Shown here piece by piece: positions 1 to 5,305 of a stretch of 5,305 nucleotides of DNA (positions within the stretch are counted from its first letter, which is position 1; the number at the start of each line of letters is the position of its first letter). A program made the translations under genes and the position numbers. The stretch lies in contig NZFT01000036.1 in NCBI GenBank assembly GCA_002690755.1, positions 21,111-26,415 of the forward strand, given 5' to 3'. The stretch comes from Phycisphaerae bacterium. Lineage in GTDB: Bacteria; Planctomycetota; Phycisphaerae; Phycisphaerales; SM1A02. A model generated the notes under the pieces. That model did not search any database and had not been told where the DNA came from. It was given only the letters and a program-made list of their open reading frames with translations.

Positions 1-623
1 TCCGTGCCGCAGAAGTTCTCGAGCAGTTCGGGTGGGATGGGCGGGAGGGCGTCGAGCCGGTGGACCTTGATCGGACCACCTTCGCGTCCGTCGGACACGC
101 CCCATGCGATGCCGTCGGCGCGAATCCAGCCTTCGACGCCGGCGGCGCTGAAGCAGAGGAACGCGTCGCCGTCCGGGTCCCCTTCGACTTCGCCGCCGAG
201 GGCGAGGACGGTGGGGACCGCGAGGTTCGTGTCGCGACCCCGGGCGTCGGTCACGAGCACCTGGGCGTCGTCGGTGAACGGATCGAACACATCGAACCGC
301 AGGGCGATCGAGCCACCGAGGGGCAGGGGGAAGTTTCCGATTCGCACTTCGCCCCGGAGTTCCGCGGCGATCCGGGCCTGGTCGAGCAGCATCGGGTCGA
401 TCGCGAGGTCGAGGGAGGTCGCCGAGCCGGAGCCCGCGATGGGACGAAGGGGGCTGGGAATCACGTCGGCCGGCATCGGCGTCTGCGGCGGTCGGACCTC
501 GGTCGGCCGGGGTTTCGGTCGTCGCTCGTCGGACGACCGCGCGTCGAGGGTGAGAAATCCGAGACCGATCGACGCGGTGAGGGCCAGAAGGCCGGTGGAG
601 GCAAGCCGGTGGGAGGAAATCAT
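1..623 (-). CDS. Exported protein, N-terminal part; probable reprolysin-like (M12B-type) metalloprotease propeptide region; 3' end beyond window
   Basis: The reading frame runs from an ATG at 623-621 to the window edge without a stop, giving 207 residues, so the gene is cut at its 3' end. Residues 1-28 look like a signal peptide: a short basic start (HR), a hydrophobic core at about 9-26, then ARSSD. A proline- and arginine-rich linker follows (about 33-62). From about 70 to 207 there is a beta-rich domain with GGSIALRFDVFDP, a GDPDGDAFLCFS stretch and GVEGWIRADG, ending in ENFCGT. From memory, this pattern resembles the region before the catalytic domain in secreted reprolysin-like zinc proteases of planctomycetes. 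The zinc site (HExxH) would lie outside the window, so the protease call is inference. No strong ribosome binding site precedes the ATG; the start was chosen because it gives a complete signal peptide. An export role is better supported than the enzyme class. Confidence 0.6.
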   Translation of the reverse strand, partial: MISSHRLASTGLLALTASIGLGFLTLDARSSDERRPKPRPTEVRPPQTPMPADVIPSPLRPIAGSGSATSLDLAIDPMLLDQARIAAELRGEVRIGNFPLPLGGSIALRFDVFDPFTDDAQVLVTDARGRDTNLAVPTVLALGGEVEGDPDGDAFLCFSAAGVEGWIRADGIAWGVSDGREGGPIKVHRLDALPPIPPELLENFCGT

Positions 624-704
624 GTCTTCGGGATCTCGGGCGTGTTGTCGGGGCCGATGGTCCCAACGGAACCTTTCGGGGGAAGTTCAAGCGTAGTGTT
701 CAGA

Positions 705-760
705 CCCGCGAATGCGGGCGGAAGTTCCCAAGAACGTGGATTTCCGCGTCGTGAACGACG
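705..760. repeat. Cluster of three short inverted repeats, each with a 4-nt loop
   Basis: Three perfect dyads lie in 56 bp: CCCGC-GAAT-GCGGG (705-718), GTTC-CCAA-GAAC (724-735) and CGTCG-TGAA-CGACG (747-760). Each has a 4-5 bp stem and a 4-nt loop, and they are separated by 5 and 11 nt. They lie 82-137 bp upstream of the exported protein start. They could fold in its 5' leader, act as protein-binding sites, or be chance in GC-rich DNA. None has the T-run of an intrinsic terminator on the minus strand; the 747-760 stem is followed by TTT only on the plus strand. Confidence 0.4.
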
Positions 761-783
761 TTTCAGGTGTGGCGGGCCCGTCT

Positions 784-924
784 GATACGACTTCCAAGGT
801 CATGCCCGGAGGGCCACCCCATCGAAGGGCGGGATGGTGCGGGCGGAACCCGTTCAGGGGGCGAGGGCGATCCGTCGGAAGAGCCGGACGCCGGTCTCGA
901 TGGTCGCGTCGTTGAAGTCGTATC
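784..924. repeat. 11-bp perfect inverted repeat flanking the amidohydrolase stop codon
   Basis: GATACGACTTC at 784-794 is the exact reverse complement of GAAGTCGTATC at 914-924. The 914-924 arm lies inside the amidohydrolase gene, where it encodes the YDF of its C-terminal HSPRYDF motif. The other arm is in the untranslated region. The midpoint falls at position 854, within the TGA codon (856-854), so in the mRNA the two arms could pair and enclose the stop in a 119-nt loop. The match is seen directly; a function is not shown. Confidence 0.45.
798..839 (-). terminator. Possible U-less terminator hairpins after the amidohydrolase gene
   Basis: Two imperfect inverted repeats lie 15-56 nt past the stop codon. 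The first pairs CACC(CC)ATC (815-823) with GATGGTG (833-839), seven pairs with a 2-nt bulge. The second pairs GGT/GCCC (798-807) with GGGC/ACC (811-818), with an uneven internal loop. They share bases 815-818 and so cannot form together. No run of U follows on the minus strand. Intrinsic termination without a U-run is possible but unproven, and Rho-dependent termination is equally open. Confidence 0.2.
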
Positions 925-2068
925 GAGGCGAATGGAGATCGGGCATCGGATCGGTGGGAGACGGACGCTGGCCGAGCAGGAAGAAGCTCGCGGGCACGAC
1001 CTGCCCGTAGTAGGCGAAGTCCTCGCCGCCCATCGTCGGCCGGTCGACCTCGACCAGCCGGTCGGCACCGAGTTCGTCGTCGACGATCGTTCGCACGCGG
1101 TCGGTCGCGTCGGGATCGTTCACGGTCACGGGATATCCGCGGTGGTATCGAACCTCGGCACGACAGCCGTGTGCGGTGGCGATCGCGGCGGCGACCTCTT
1201 CGATCCGTCGCTCGACGAGGTCCTGGATCTCGGGACGCAGGCTCCGGGCGGTGCCTCCGAGCCGGGCCGACATCGGAATGACGTTGAACGCGGATCCGGC
1301 GTCGACCACGGTCACGCTGACCACCGCGGCGTCGAGCGGATCGACGTTGCGGCCGACGATCGACTGCAGGGCCGTGACGATGGCGGCGGTGGCCACCACC
1401 GGATCACGGCCGAAGTGCGGTTGGGCGGCGTGGCACCCTTCGCCGTGCACGTCGATCTCGAAGCGATCGGAGGCGGCGAGCAGCGGACCATCCTTCACGC
1501 CGACCATGCCCGCGTCGAGCATCGGCCAGCCGTGCAGTCCGAACATGCGATCCACCTTGAACGGGGCGACGCGGCCTTCGAGGCATCCATCCTCGACCAT
1601 GCGTCGGCCACCGCCGCCTCCCTCCTCCGCGGGTTGGAACACCATGACCACGGGTCGTTCGAGTCGGCCCGCCTCGGATTCCACCGCGAGGGTCCGGGCG
1701 GCGCCGAGCAGGATCGTGGTGTGGCCGTCGTGGCCGCACGCGTGCATCCGGCCGGGATGCGTCGATTCCCAGGGCAGGCCCGTCTCTTCCTGGATGGGCA
1801 GGGCGTCGATGTCGGCGCGGAGCCCCGTCGCGGGGCCGTCCGCGCGGCCGGGGATCCACGCGAGGACGCCGGTGCCGCCCGCGAGGCCGCCGACGTGTTC
1901 GATGCCGGCCGCGGTGAGTTCCCGCCGGATCACTTCGCTGGTGCGGTGTTCCTCGTAGCCCACCTCGGGGTGGGCATGCAGATCGTGTCGGATCTCGACG
2001 AGCGATTCCACGAGTTCGTCGGGAAGGCGTCGGTCGGCGGGAGCGTCGTTGTATCGGGACATGCCCAC
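854..2068 (-). CDS. M20D-family metal-dependent amidohydrolase (N-acyl-amino acid / hippurate / IAA-conjugate hydrolase type)
   Basis: The product is 404 aa from a GTG at 2068 or 402 aa from the ATG at 2062. This is the usual family size. It has no signal peptide, so it is probably cytoplasmic. M20D enzymes release an acyl or similar group from N-acyl amino acids, using two metal ions. The expected ligands are all present (numbering from the GTG): C111 and H113 in HACGHDGH, E148-E149 in the PAEEG motif, H179 in GLHG, and H379 in DLHSPRYDF. MGGEDFAYY is at 346-354. A dimerisation or lid domain fits about 200-310 (GEGCHAAQPH, FNVIP, GTARSL). The substrate cannot be read from the sequence; 'hippurate hydrolase' or 'IAA-amino acid hydrolase' would be over-precise. 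It lies about 50 bp after the GGQ gene, with no Shine-Dalgarno sequence but a TATAGG box just upstream, so it may be transcribed on its own. Confidence 0.9.
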   Translation of the reverse strand: MGMSRYNDAPADRRLPDELVESLVEIRHDLHAHPEVGYEEHRTSEVIRRELTAAGIEHVGGLAGGTGVLAWIPGRADGPATGLRADIDALPIQEETGLPWESTHPGRMHACGHDGHTTILLGAARTLAVESEAGRLERPVVMVFQPAEEGGGGGRRMVEDGCLEGRVAPFKVDRMFGLHGWPMLDAGMVGVKDGPLLAASDRFEIDVHGEGCHAAQPHFGRDPVVATAAIVTALQSIVGRNVDPLDAAVVSVTVVDAGSAFNVIPMSARLGGTARSLRPEIQDLVERRIEEVAAAIATAHGCRAEVRYHRGYPVTVNDPDATDRVRTIVDDELGADRLVEVDRPTMGGEDFAYYGQVVPASFFLLGQRPSPTDPMPDLHSPRYDFNDATIETGVRLFRRIALAP

Positions 2069-2070
2069 AG

Positions 2071-2076
2071 CCTATA
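2071..2076 (-). promoter_or_regulatory. Possible -10 box (TATAGG) for a leaderless amidohydrolase transcript
   Basis: TATAGG reads 2076-2071 on the minus strand, an AT-rich island in GC-rich DNA. A transcription start 6-8 nt downstream would fall at about 2063-2065, within a few bases of the ATG at 2062. I found no convincing -35 box 16-18 bp upstream, so this is a weak call. It would explain the lack of a ribosome binding site here. Confidence 0.25.
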
Positions 2077-2118
2077 GCGGTGCGGGAAGCCGGGAGCGTC
2101 CGTTCGGGCGGGATCAGA

Positions 2119-2691
2119 TCACTTGCGGAGGGTCGGGAGTCCGACCGAGGCCCGTCCGGCGTTCATCATCGCGAATGCGGGGGGATGATGGTTGACGAGC
2201 CGGGAGAGCTGACTCATCGAGATGCCGAGGATCTTCGCCGAACCAGCCACGTCCCAGCGGCGGGCGACGATCACGTCGAGGGCCTCGGCGAGGAGGGCGG
2301 GATAGTCGCCGTGCTTCGGGTTCACCGGCAGACGGGTGCCCTGGCGGCGGGCCTCCCAGAGATCGCTCGGGCGGTGCCGGTCGCGGTTGGTGGGGGTGCG
2401 GACCTTGAGGGCCAGCCGGAGACGCAGCCGCGAGATCGCGACGGAGCGGTTGACCTGCTGCTGGCGACGTTCGGTCGCCTTGGATTCGAGTTCGCTGGGG
2501 AGATGCACGAGGCGGGCCCCGGTCTCGACCTTGTTGCGATGCTGGCCGCCCGGGCCGCCGGACCGGCCGAACTGGAATTCACATTCCTTCAGCAGATCCT
2601 CGGGATCGAGGGTCGCCGGATGCACGCCCTGAAGCATGATGGCGTTCGGATCGATGTAGGGCGGTCGGTAGGCCAAGGAATCGCCTTGCAT
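2119..2691 (-). CDS. Peptide chain release factor-like protein (GGQ domain) with C-terminal helix-turn-helix-like region
   Basis: The product is 190 aa. Residues about 24-98 form a class I release-factor catalytic domain: GGPGGQHRNK at 45-54 (the GGQ at 48-50 triggers peptidyl-tRNA hydrolysis), then LVHLPSELESKATERRQQQVNRSVAISRLRLRL, which follows the RF1/RF2 pattern. The stop-codon recognition domains of RF1/RF2 are absent, so it should act without reading a codon, as ArfB/ICT1 or C12orf65-type rescue factors do. The long lysine-rich ArfB tail is missing. Instead, residues about 125-190 are helical, and 146-165 (WDVAGSAKILGISMSQLSRL) resembles a Fis-type helix-turn-helix. The likely role is rescue of stalled ribosomes or hydrolysis of stranded peptidyl-tRNA. 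The start is uncertain: M19 (ATG at 2637) just before GVHPATL is an alternative, and neither ATG has a Shine-Dalgarno sequence. The gene follows tsaD by 60 bp and probably shares its transcript. Confidence 0.85.
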   Translation of the reverse strand: MQGDSLAYRPPYIDPNAIMLQGVHPATLDPEDLLKECEFQFGRSGGPGGQHRNKVETGARLVHLPSELESKATERRQQQVNRSVAISRLRLRLALKVRTPTNRDRHRPSDLWEARRQGTRLPVNPKHGDYPALLAEALDVIVARRWDVAGSAKILGISMSQLSRLVNHHPPAFAMMNAGRASVGLPTLRK

Positions 2692-2751
2692 TGCAGGGGA
2701 GACGGGGGGGAACTTCGGAAGATAGCCCGGCGGGGCGGTGGACGCGTCGGT

Positions 2752-3813
2752 TCAGGCGGATCCCGCGTCGGACCGGGTCGTGGCCGCGGGCGCGAGTTCG
2801 AGTTCGTCCCGTTCGCCCGCCGAAAGTCTTCGATCGCCGAGGGCCGCGATCATCGCGGCGTTGTCGACGCACCATTCGAGCGGCGGAAGCCGACATTCGA
2901 TCTCGCGGGCCCCGCATTCCGTTTCGAGCATCGTCCGGATCGCCGTGTTGGCGGTGACGCCGCCGCCGACCAGCAGCGATCGGATTCCGGGGTGGGCCTC
3001 GAAGGCGCGACGCAGGTTGCGACGCAGGGCCTTGATCGCCGCGGCCTGGAACGATGCCGCGAGATCCGCCCGGCGTCGGTCGTCGAGGACCGGCGGGGTC
3101 CGCCCGGGCTGGCCACGAGCGGCGTAGAGCACCGCGGTCTTGAGTCCGCTGAACGAGAAGTCGAGGGACGTCCGCCCGAGATTCGCCACCGGCAGGGTGA
3201 ACGCGTTCGCGTCCCCCGACGCGGCGAGTCGTTCCACCGCGGGCCCGCCGGGATGACCGAGATCGAGCATCGCCGCGACCTTGTCGAAGGCCTCGCCGAT
3301 CGCGTCGTCGATGGTGCGGCCGAGCAGGCGGGGGTGGATCGGATCCTCGACGAGATAGATGCTTGAGTGCCCGCCGCTCGCCACGAGACCGAGGGCCGGA
3401 AGCGCGGGCGGTTCGCGTTCGAGCATGCCGGCGACCAGATGGGCGTGGACGTGGTCGACGCCGACCAGCGGGATGTCGAGCGCCAGGGCGAGTCCCTTCG
3501 CGGCGCTGGTGCCGACCAGGAGCGCGCCGATGAGGCCGGGGCGATGACCCACCGCGACGGCGTCGAGATCCTCCAGTCGGAGGTCGGCTTCGGCGATCGC
3601 GCGTCGGACCACCGGGAGGATCCGCTCCAGATGGGCGCGGCTCGCGATCTCCGGAACCACGCCGCCGTATTCCTCGTGGAGTTCGTGCTGCGTCGCGACG
3701 ACCGAAGACCGGACGCGGACCCCGTCCTCCACGACCGCCGCGGCGGTCTCGTCGCAGCTGGTCTCGATGCCAAGCACGAGCCGGGCCGGGCGGGCTGCCT
3801 TGGTCGCGGTCAT
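2752..3813 (-). CDS. tsaD: tRNA N6-adenosine threonylcarbamoyltransferase TsaD
   Basis: TsaD transfers the threonylcarbamoyl group from TC-AMP to A37 of ANN-decoding tRNAs, making t6A, together with TsaB and TsaE in bacteria. It is cytoplasmic and usually essential. The 353-aa product has the family layout: GIETSCDET at 15-23, the metal-binding HxxxH (H121 and H125 in DHVHAHLVAG), the ASGGHSS loop at 145-151, IDDAIGEAFDKVAAML at 168-183, FSFSGLKTAV at 219-228, GGGVTANTAIR at 283-293, and the third metal ligand D317 in CVDNAAMIA. One odd point is VGHRPGLIG (88-96), where most bacteria have AGPGLVG. The ATG (3813-3811) overlaps the TGA of the upstream protease as ATGA, which fixes the start and suggests translational coupling; a weak GGAA lies upstream. 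The frame stays open well upstream of this ATG, but that stretch is arginine-rich shadow of the protease gene and is not part of TsaD. Confidence 0.97.
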   Translation of the reverse strand: MTATKAARPARLVLGIETSCDETAAAVVEDGVRVRSSVVATQHELHEEYGGVVPEIASRAHLERILPVVRRAIAEADLRLEDLDAVAVGHRPGLIGALLVGTSAAKGLALALDIPLVGVDHVHAHLVAGMLEREPPALPALGLVASGGHSSIYLVEDPIHPRLLGRTIDDAIGEAFDKVAAMLDLGHPGGPAVERLAASGDANAFTLPVANLGRTSLDFSFSGLKTAVLYAARGQPGRTPPVLDDRRRADLAASFQAAAIKALRRNLRRAFEAHPGIRSLLVGGGVTANTAIRTMLETECGAREIECRLPPLEWCVDNAAMIAALGDRRLSAGERDELELAPAATTRSDAGSA

Positions 3814-5305
3814 GGGTTTCCGTCGGATCCGGATGCGGGCGCGGGTTCGTCGCCGTCGGTGTCGGGCTCGTCGAGCTCGAGGATGCGGGCCTCGGTCTTC
3901 GCGAGTTCCTCGAGCAGTCGGGTGCGATACGCCATCTGATCGCGAAGTTCCGAGGACGCGACCGCCTCTGCGCCCGGATCCTCGCCGACGATCAGCCATT
4001 CGTCGGTCTCGAGCTTCGACGCCAGGGTCCGCATCGCGGCGGCCAGCTGGGGATCTTCGATCTCCTCTTCGACCCACGCGGGATCCCGGAAGCGGGCCTC
4101 GGCCGCGTCGCCCGGATCCACGATCGGCTCGTAACGTCGTCGATTGACGACGAGATTCCGGTAGGCGTCGGTATCGAGATCGATGAGGAATCCCGGGTCG
4201 GGATCGACGCCCCAGATGTCGGTGTCCCCGCGCTTGTCGAGATTGCGGCCGTTCGGGAGGTAGTACCGGGCGGTGGTCATCTTGAGGGTGCCGCGGTCGT
4301 CGGGCAGCGGTCGAACCTCCTGTACCGAACCCTTCCCGAAGGTCCGCTCCCCGAGGATCCTGGCGCGATCGTTGTCCTGGAGGGCGCCGGCCACGATCTC
4401 GCTCGCCGACGCGGAGCCGTCGTTGACCAGCACCACCATCGGCAGCAGATGGTCGTCGTCGTCCTGCGTCGCGGTCCAGCGCCGGCCGTCGCCGGTTCGA
4501 TCCCGCACGGAGACGATCACGCCGCGTTCGAGGAACAGATCGGCGACGTCGATCGCGCCGTCGAGCGTCCCGCCCCCGTTGAAGCGCAGGTCGAGGACCA
4601 GTGCCTCGACGCCCGCCGCGTCGAGAGCGTCCAGCGCCTCCCGCATCTCCTCGATCGTACGTTCCGTGAACTGGGTCAGTCGGATGTAGCCGATGCCGCG
4701 TTCGGGATCGAGCACGTGATCCCATCCCTCGCCGTCACGGCGGATCCCCTTGACCGAGCGGGTCTCGATGCGTCGTCGGACCACCTCGAGGTCGGCTTCG
4801 GTCCCGTCCGCGTGCCGGACGGTCAGGATGACCGGCGTTCCCTCGACGCCCACCAGCAGTTCGATGCAGGCCTCGCTGTCGAGCCCGAGGGTGTCGTTGT
4901 CGTCGATGGCGAGCACCACGTCGCCGGCCCGCACGCCGGCTTCGAGCGCCGGCGAATCCTCGAGCGGACTCACGATGCGCAGCCGGTCGTCGACGATCTC
5001 GATCTCCGCCCCGATCCCGACGTAGGAGCCGCGCATCTGCTTGTCGAAGTCGGACTCCAGCCGAGGCGGGATCCAGACCGTGTAGGGATCGTCGAGGGTC
5101 TCGAGCATCCCGGAGATCGCGGCCTCCTGCATCTTCGCCACGTCGGGTTCGCCGACGTGGTCCTCGAGCACCATCGCCCGCACGTCGATCAACGGATCGA
5201 ACCACGAGAGGTCGTCGCGTCGTCCGGCGCCGACGGTGACCAGGATCTGCACCAGAAGCAGCCCGCAGAGGACCGGGACGGCCCAGCTTCCGAGGCGGGT
5301 GGTCG
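3810..5305 (-). CDS. S41 family carboxyl-terminal processing protease with PDZ domain; 5' end beyond window
   Basis: The frame is open to the window edge, so the true start lies outside. The visible N-terminus reads TTRLGSWAVPVLCGLLLVQILVTVGAG, a signal peptide or membrane anchor. A GTG at 5252 is not a credible start because it falls inside this hydrophobic stretch. Numbering from that GTG: a helical region at about 20-70, a PDZ domain at about 74-160 (YVGIGAEIEI, SPALEAGVRAGDVVLAID), and the S41 core at about 163-350, with GIGYIRLTQF and LDLRFNGGG. The catalytic serine is S282 in DGSASASE and the lysine is K307 in FGKG. Their spacing of 25 matches the S430/K455 pair of E. coli Tsp. After about 355 comes an extra C-terminal region, with a predicted helical or coiled-coil stretch at about 433-460 and an acidic, flexible end. 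It probably cleaves C-terminal ends of envelope proteins. A run of four aspartates sits at 264-267. The gene is directly followed by tsaD with a 4-base overlap. Confidence 0.95.
   Translation of the reverse strand, partial: TTRLGSWAVPVLCGLLLVQILVTVGAGRRDDLSWFDPLIDVRAMVLEDHVGEPDVAKMQEAAISGMLETLDDPYTVWIPPRLESDFDKQMRGSYVGIGAEIEIVDDRLRIVSPLEDSPALEAGVRAGDVVLAIDDNDTLGLDSEACIELLVGVEGTPVILTVRHADGTEADLEVVRRRIETRSVKGIRRDGEGWDHVLDPERGIGYIRLTQFTERTIEEMREALDALDAAGVEALVLDLRFNGGGTLDGAIDVADLFLERGVIVSVRDRTGDGRRWTATQDDDDHLLPMVVLVNDGSASASEIVAGALQDNDRARILGERTFGKGSVQEVRPLPDDRGTLKMTTARYYLPNGRNLDKRGDTDIWGVDPDPGFLIDLDTDAYRNLVVNRRRYEPIVDPGDAAEARFRDPAWVEEEIEDPQLAAAMRTLASKLETDEWLIVGEDPGAEAVASSELRDQMAYRTRLLEELAKTEARILELDEPDTDGDEPAPASGSDGNP

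Larger units (their letters stand above)
624..853. other. 230-bp intergenic region with short inverted repeats
   Basis: This gap separates the amidohydrolase stop from the start of the exported protein gene. It must hold the end of one transcript and probably the promoter of the next. I see no good -35/-10 pair and no hairpin followed by a clear run of T on the minus strand. It does hold three short tetraloop hairpins (705-760) and two mutually exclusive imperfect hairpins (798-839). The only minus-strand reading frame of note is 38 codons (803-687), with no ribosome binding site and no recognisable product. Confidence 0.6.

Noticed and set aside
724..735. GTTC-N4-GAAC as a LexA-type operator
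   Set aside because: The Gram-positive SOS box is GAAC-N4-GTTC, the opposite arrangement, and nothing nearby is a DNA-repair gene. It was kept only as a plain inverted repeat.
747..763. Hairpin followed by TTT as a plus-strand terminator
   Set aside because: There is no plus-strand gene for it to terminate, the stem is only 5 bp and the T-run is three bases.
60..785. Plus-strand frames of 230-241 codons opposite the exported protein
   Set aside because: They are shadows of the minus-strand frame, which has a coherent signal peptide and domain pattern. They run into the intergenic region with no start signal.
687..803. Small minus-strand ORF of 38 codons in the intergenic region
   Set aside because: It has no ribosome binding site or recognisable feature, and it passes through all three hairpins. 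A frame this short is expected by chance.
767..2077. Long plus-strand reading frame (436 codons) opposite the amidohydrolase
   Set aside because: It is antisense to a gene with all M20 metal ligands. Its translation is low in complexity, rich in G, R, H and D, and has no domain pattern. Long antisense frames are expected at this GC content.
2080..3366. Long plus-strand reading frame (428 codons) opposite the GGQ gene and tsaD
   Set aside because: It spans two well-supported genes and the gap between them, and its product is R/G/E-rich with no recognisable motif.
4450..4465. GTC/GAC triplet run as a tandem repeat
   Set aside because: It is four aspartate codons in the S41 gene (residues 264-267), too short to be called a repeat tract.
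3814..4725. Upstream in-frame extension of tsaD to 657 aa
   Set aside because: The extra 304 residues are arginine-rich and lie in the wrong frame of the S41 gene. TsaD motifs begin right after the ATG at 3813, and the length from there is normal.

Overview
The window is high-GC DNA, about two-thirds G+C by eye. Every gene I can support is on the minus strand, so transcription runs from position 5305 towards 1. There are five protein genes and no recognisable RNA gene, mobile element, insertion sequence or CRISPR array. The best guess for the host is a planctomycete, probably of the Phycisphaerae. This rests on protein character, not on a marker-gene comparison: a stand-alone GGQ release-factor-like protein with a C-terminal helix-turn-helix-like end, a secreted protein that looks like the N-terminal half of a reprolysin-type metalloprotease, a TsaD variant motif, and gene starts with little or no Shine-Dalgarno sequence.

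Layout in transcription order: (1) 5305-3810, an S41 carboxyl-terminal processing protease, membrane-anchored or exported, whose true start lies beyond the window. (2) 3813-2752, tsaD, the t6A tRNA-modification enzyme, which overlaps the protease stop by four bases (ATGA). (3) 2691-2119, a small GGQ-domain release-factor-like protein, 60 bp after tsaD. (4) 2068-854, an M20D-type amidohydrolase, about 50 bp further on and preceded by a TATAGG box so close that a leaderless transcript is possible. (5) After a 230-bp gap with several short inverted repeats, 623-1 encodes the first 207 residues of an exported protein that continues past the window edge.

The first three genes look like one transcription unit. 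tsaD (accuracy of ANN decoding) and the GGQ protein (probably release or rescue of peptidyl-tRNA on stalled ribosomes) both act in translation. The S41 protease acts at the envelope. The amidohydrolase is cytoplasmic and metabolic, and may have its own promoter. The last gene seems separate, with its own control region.

Nothing here is a clear new multi-gene system. The points most worth a second look are the GGQ plus helix-turn-helix architecture, an 11-bp inverted repeat centred on the amidohydrolase stop codon, the run of three tetraloop hairpins ahead of the exported protein gene, the lack of Shine-Dalgarno sequences, and a strong excess of GATC.
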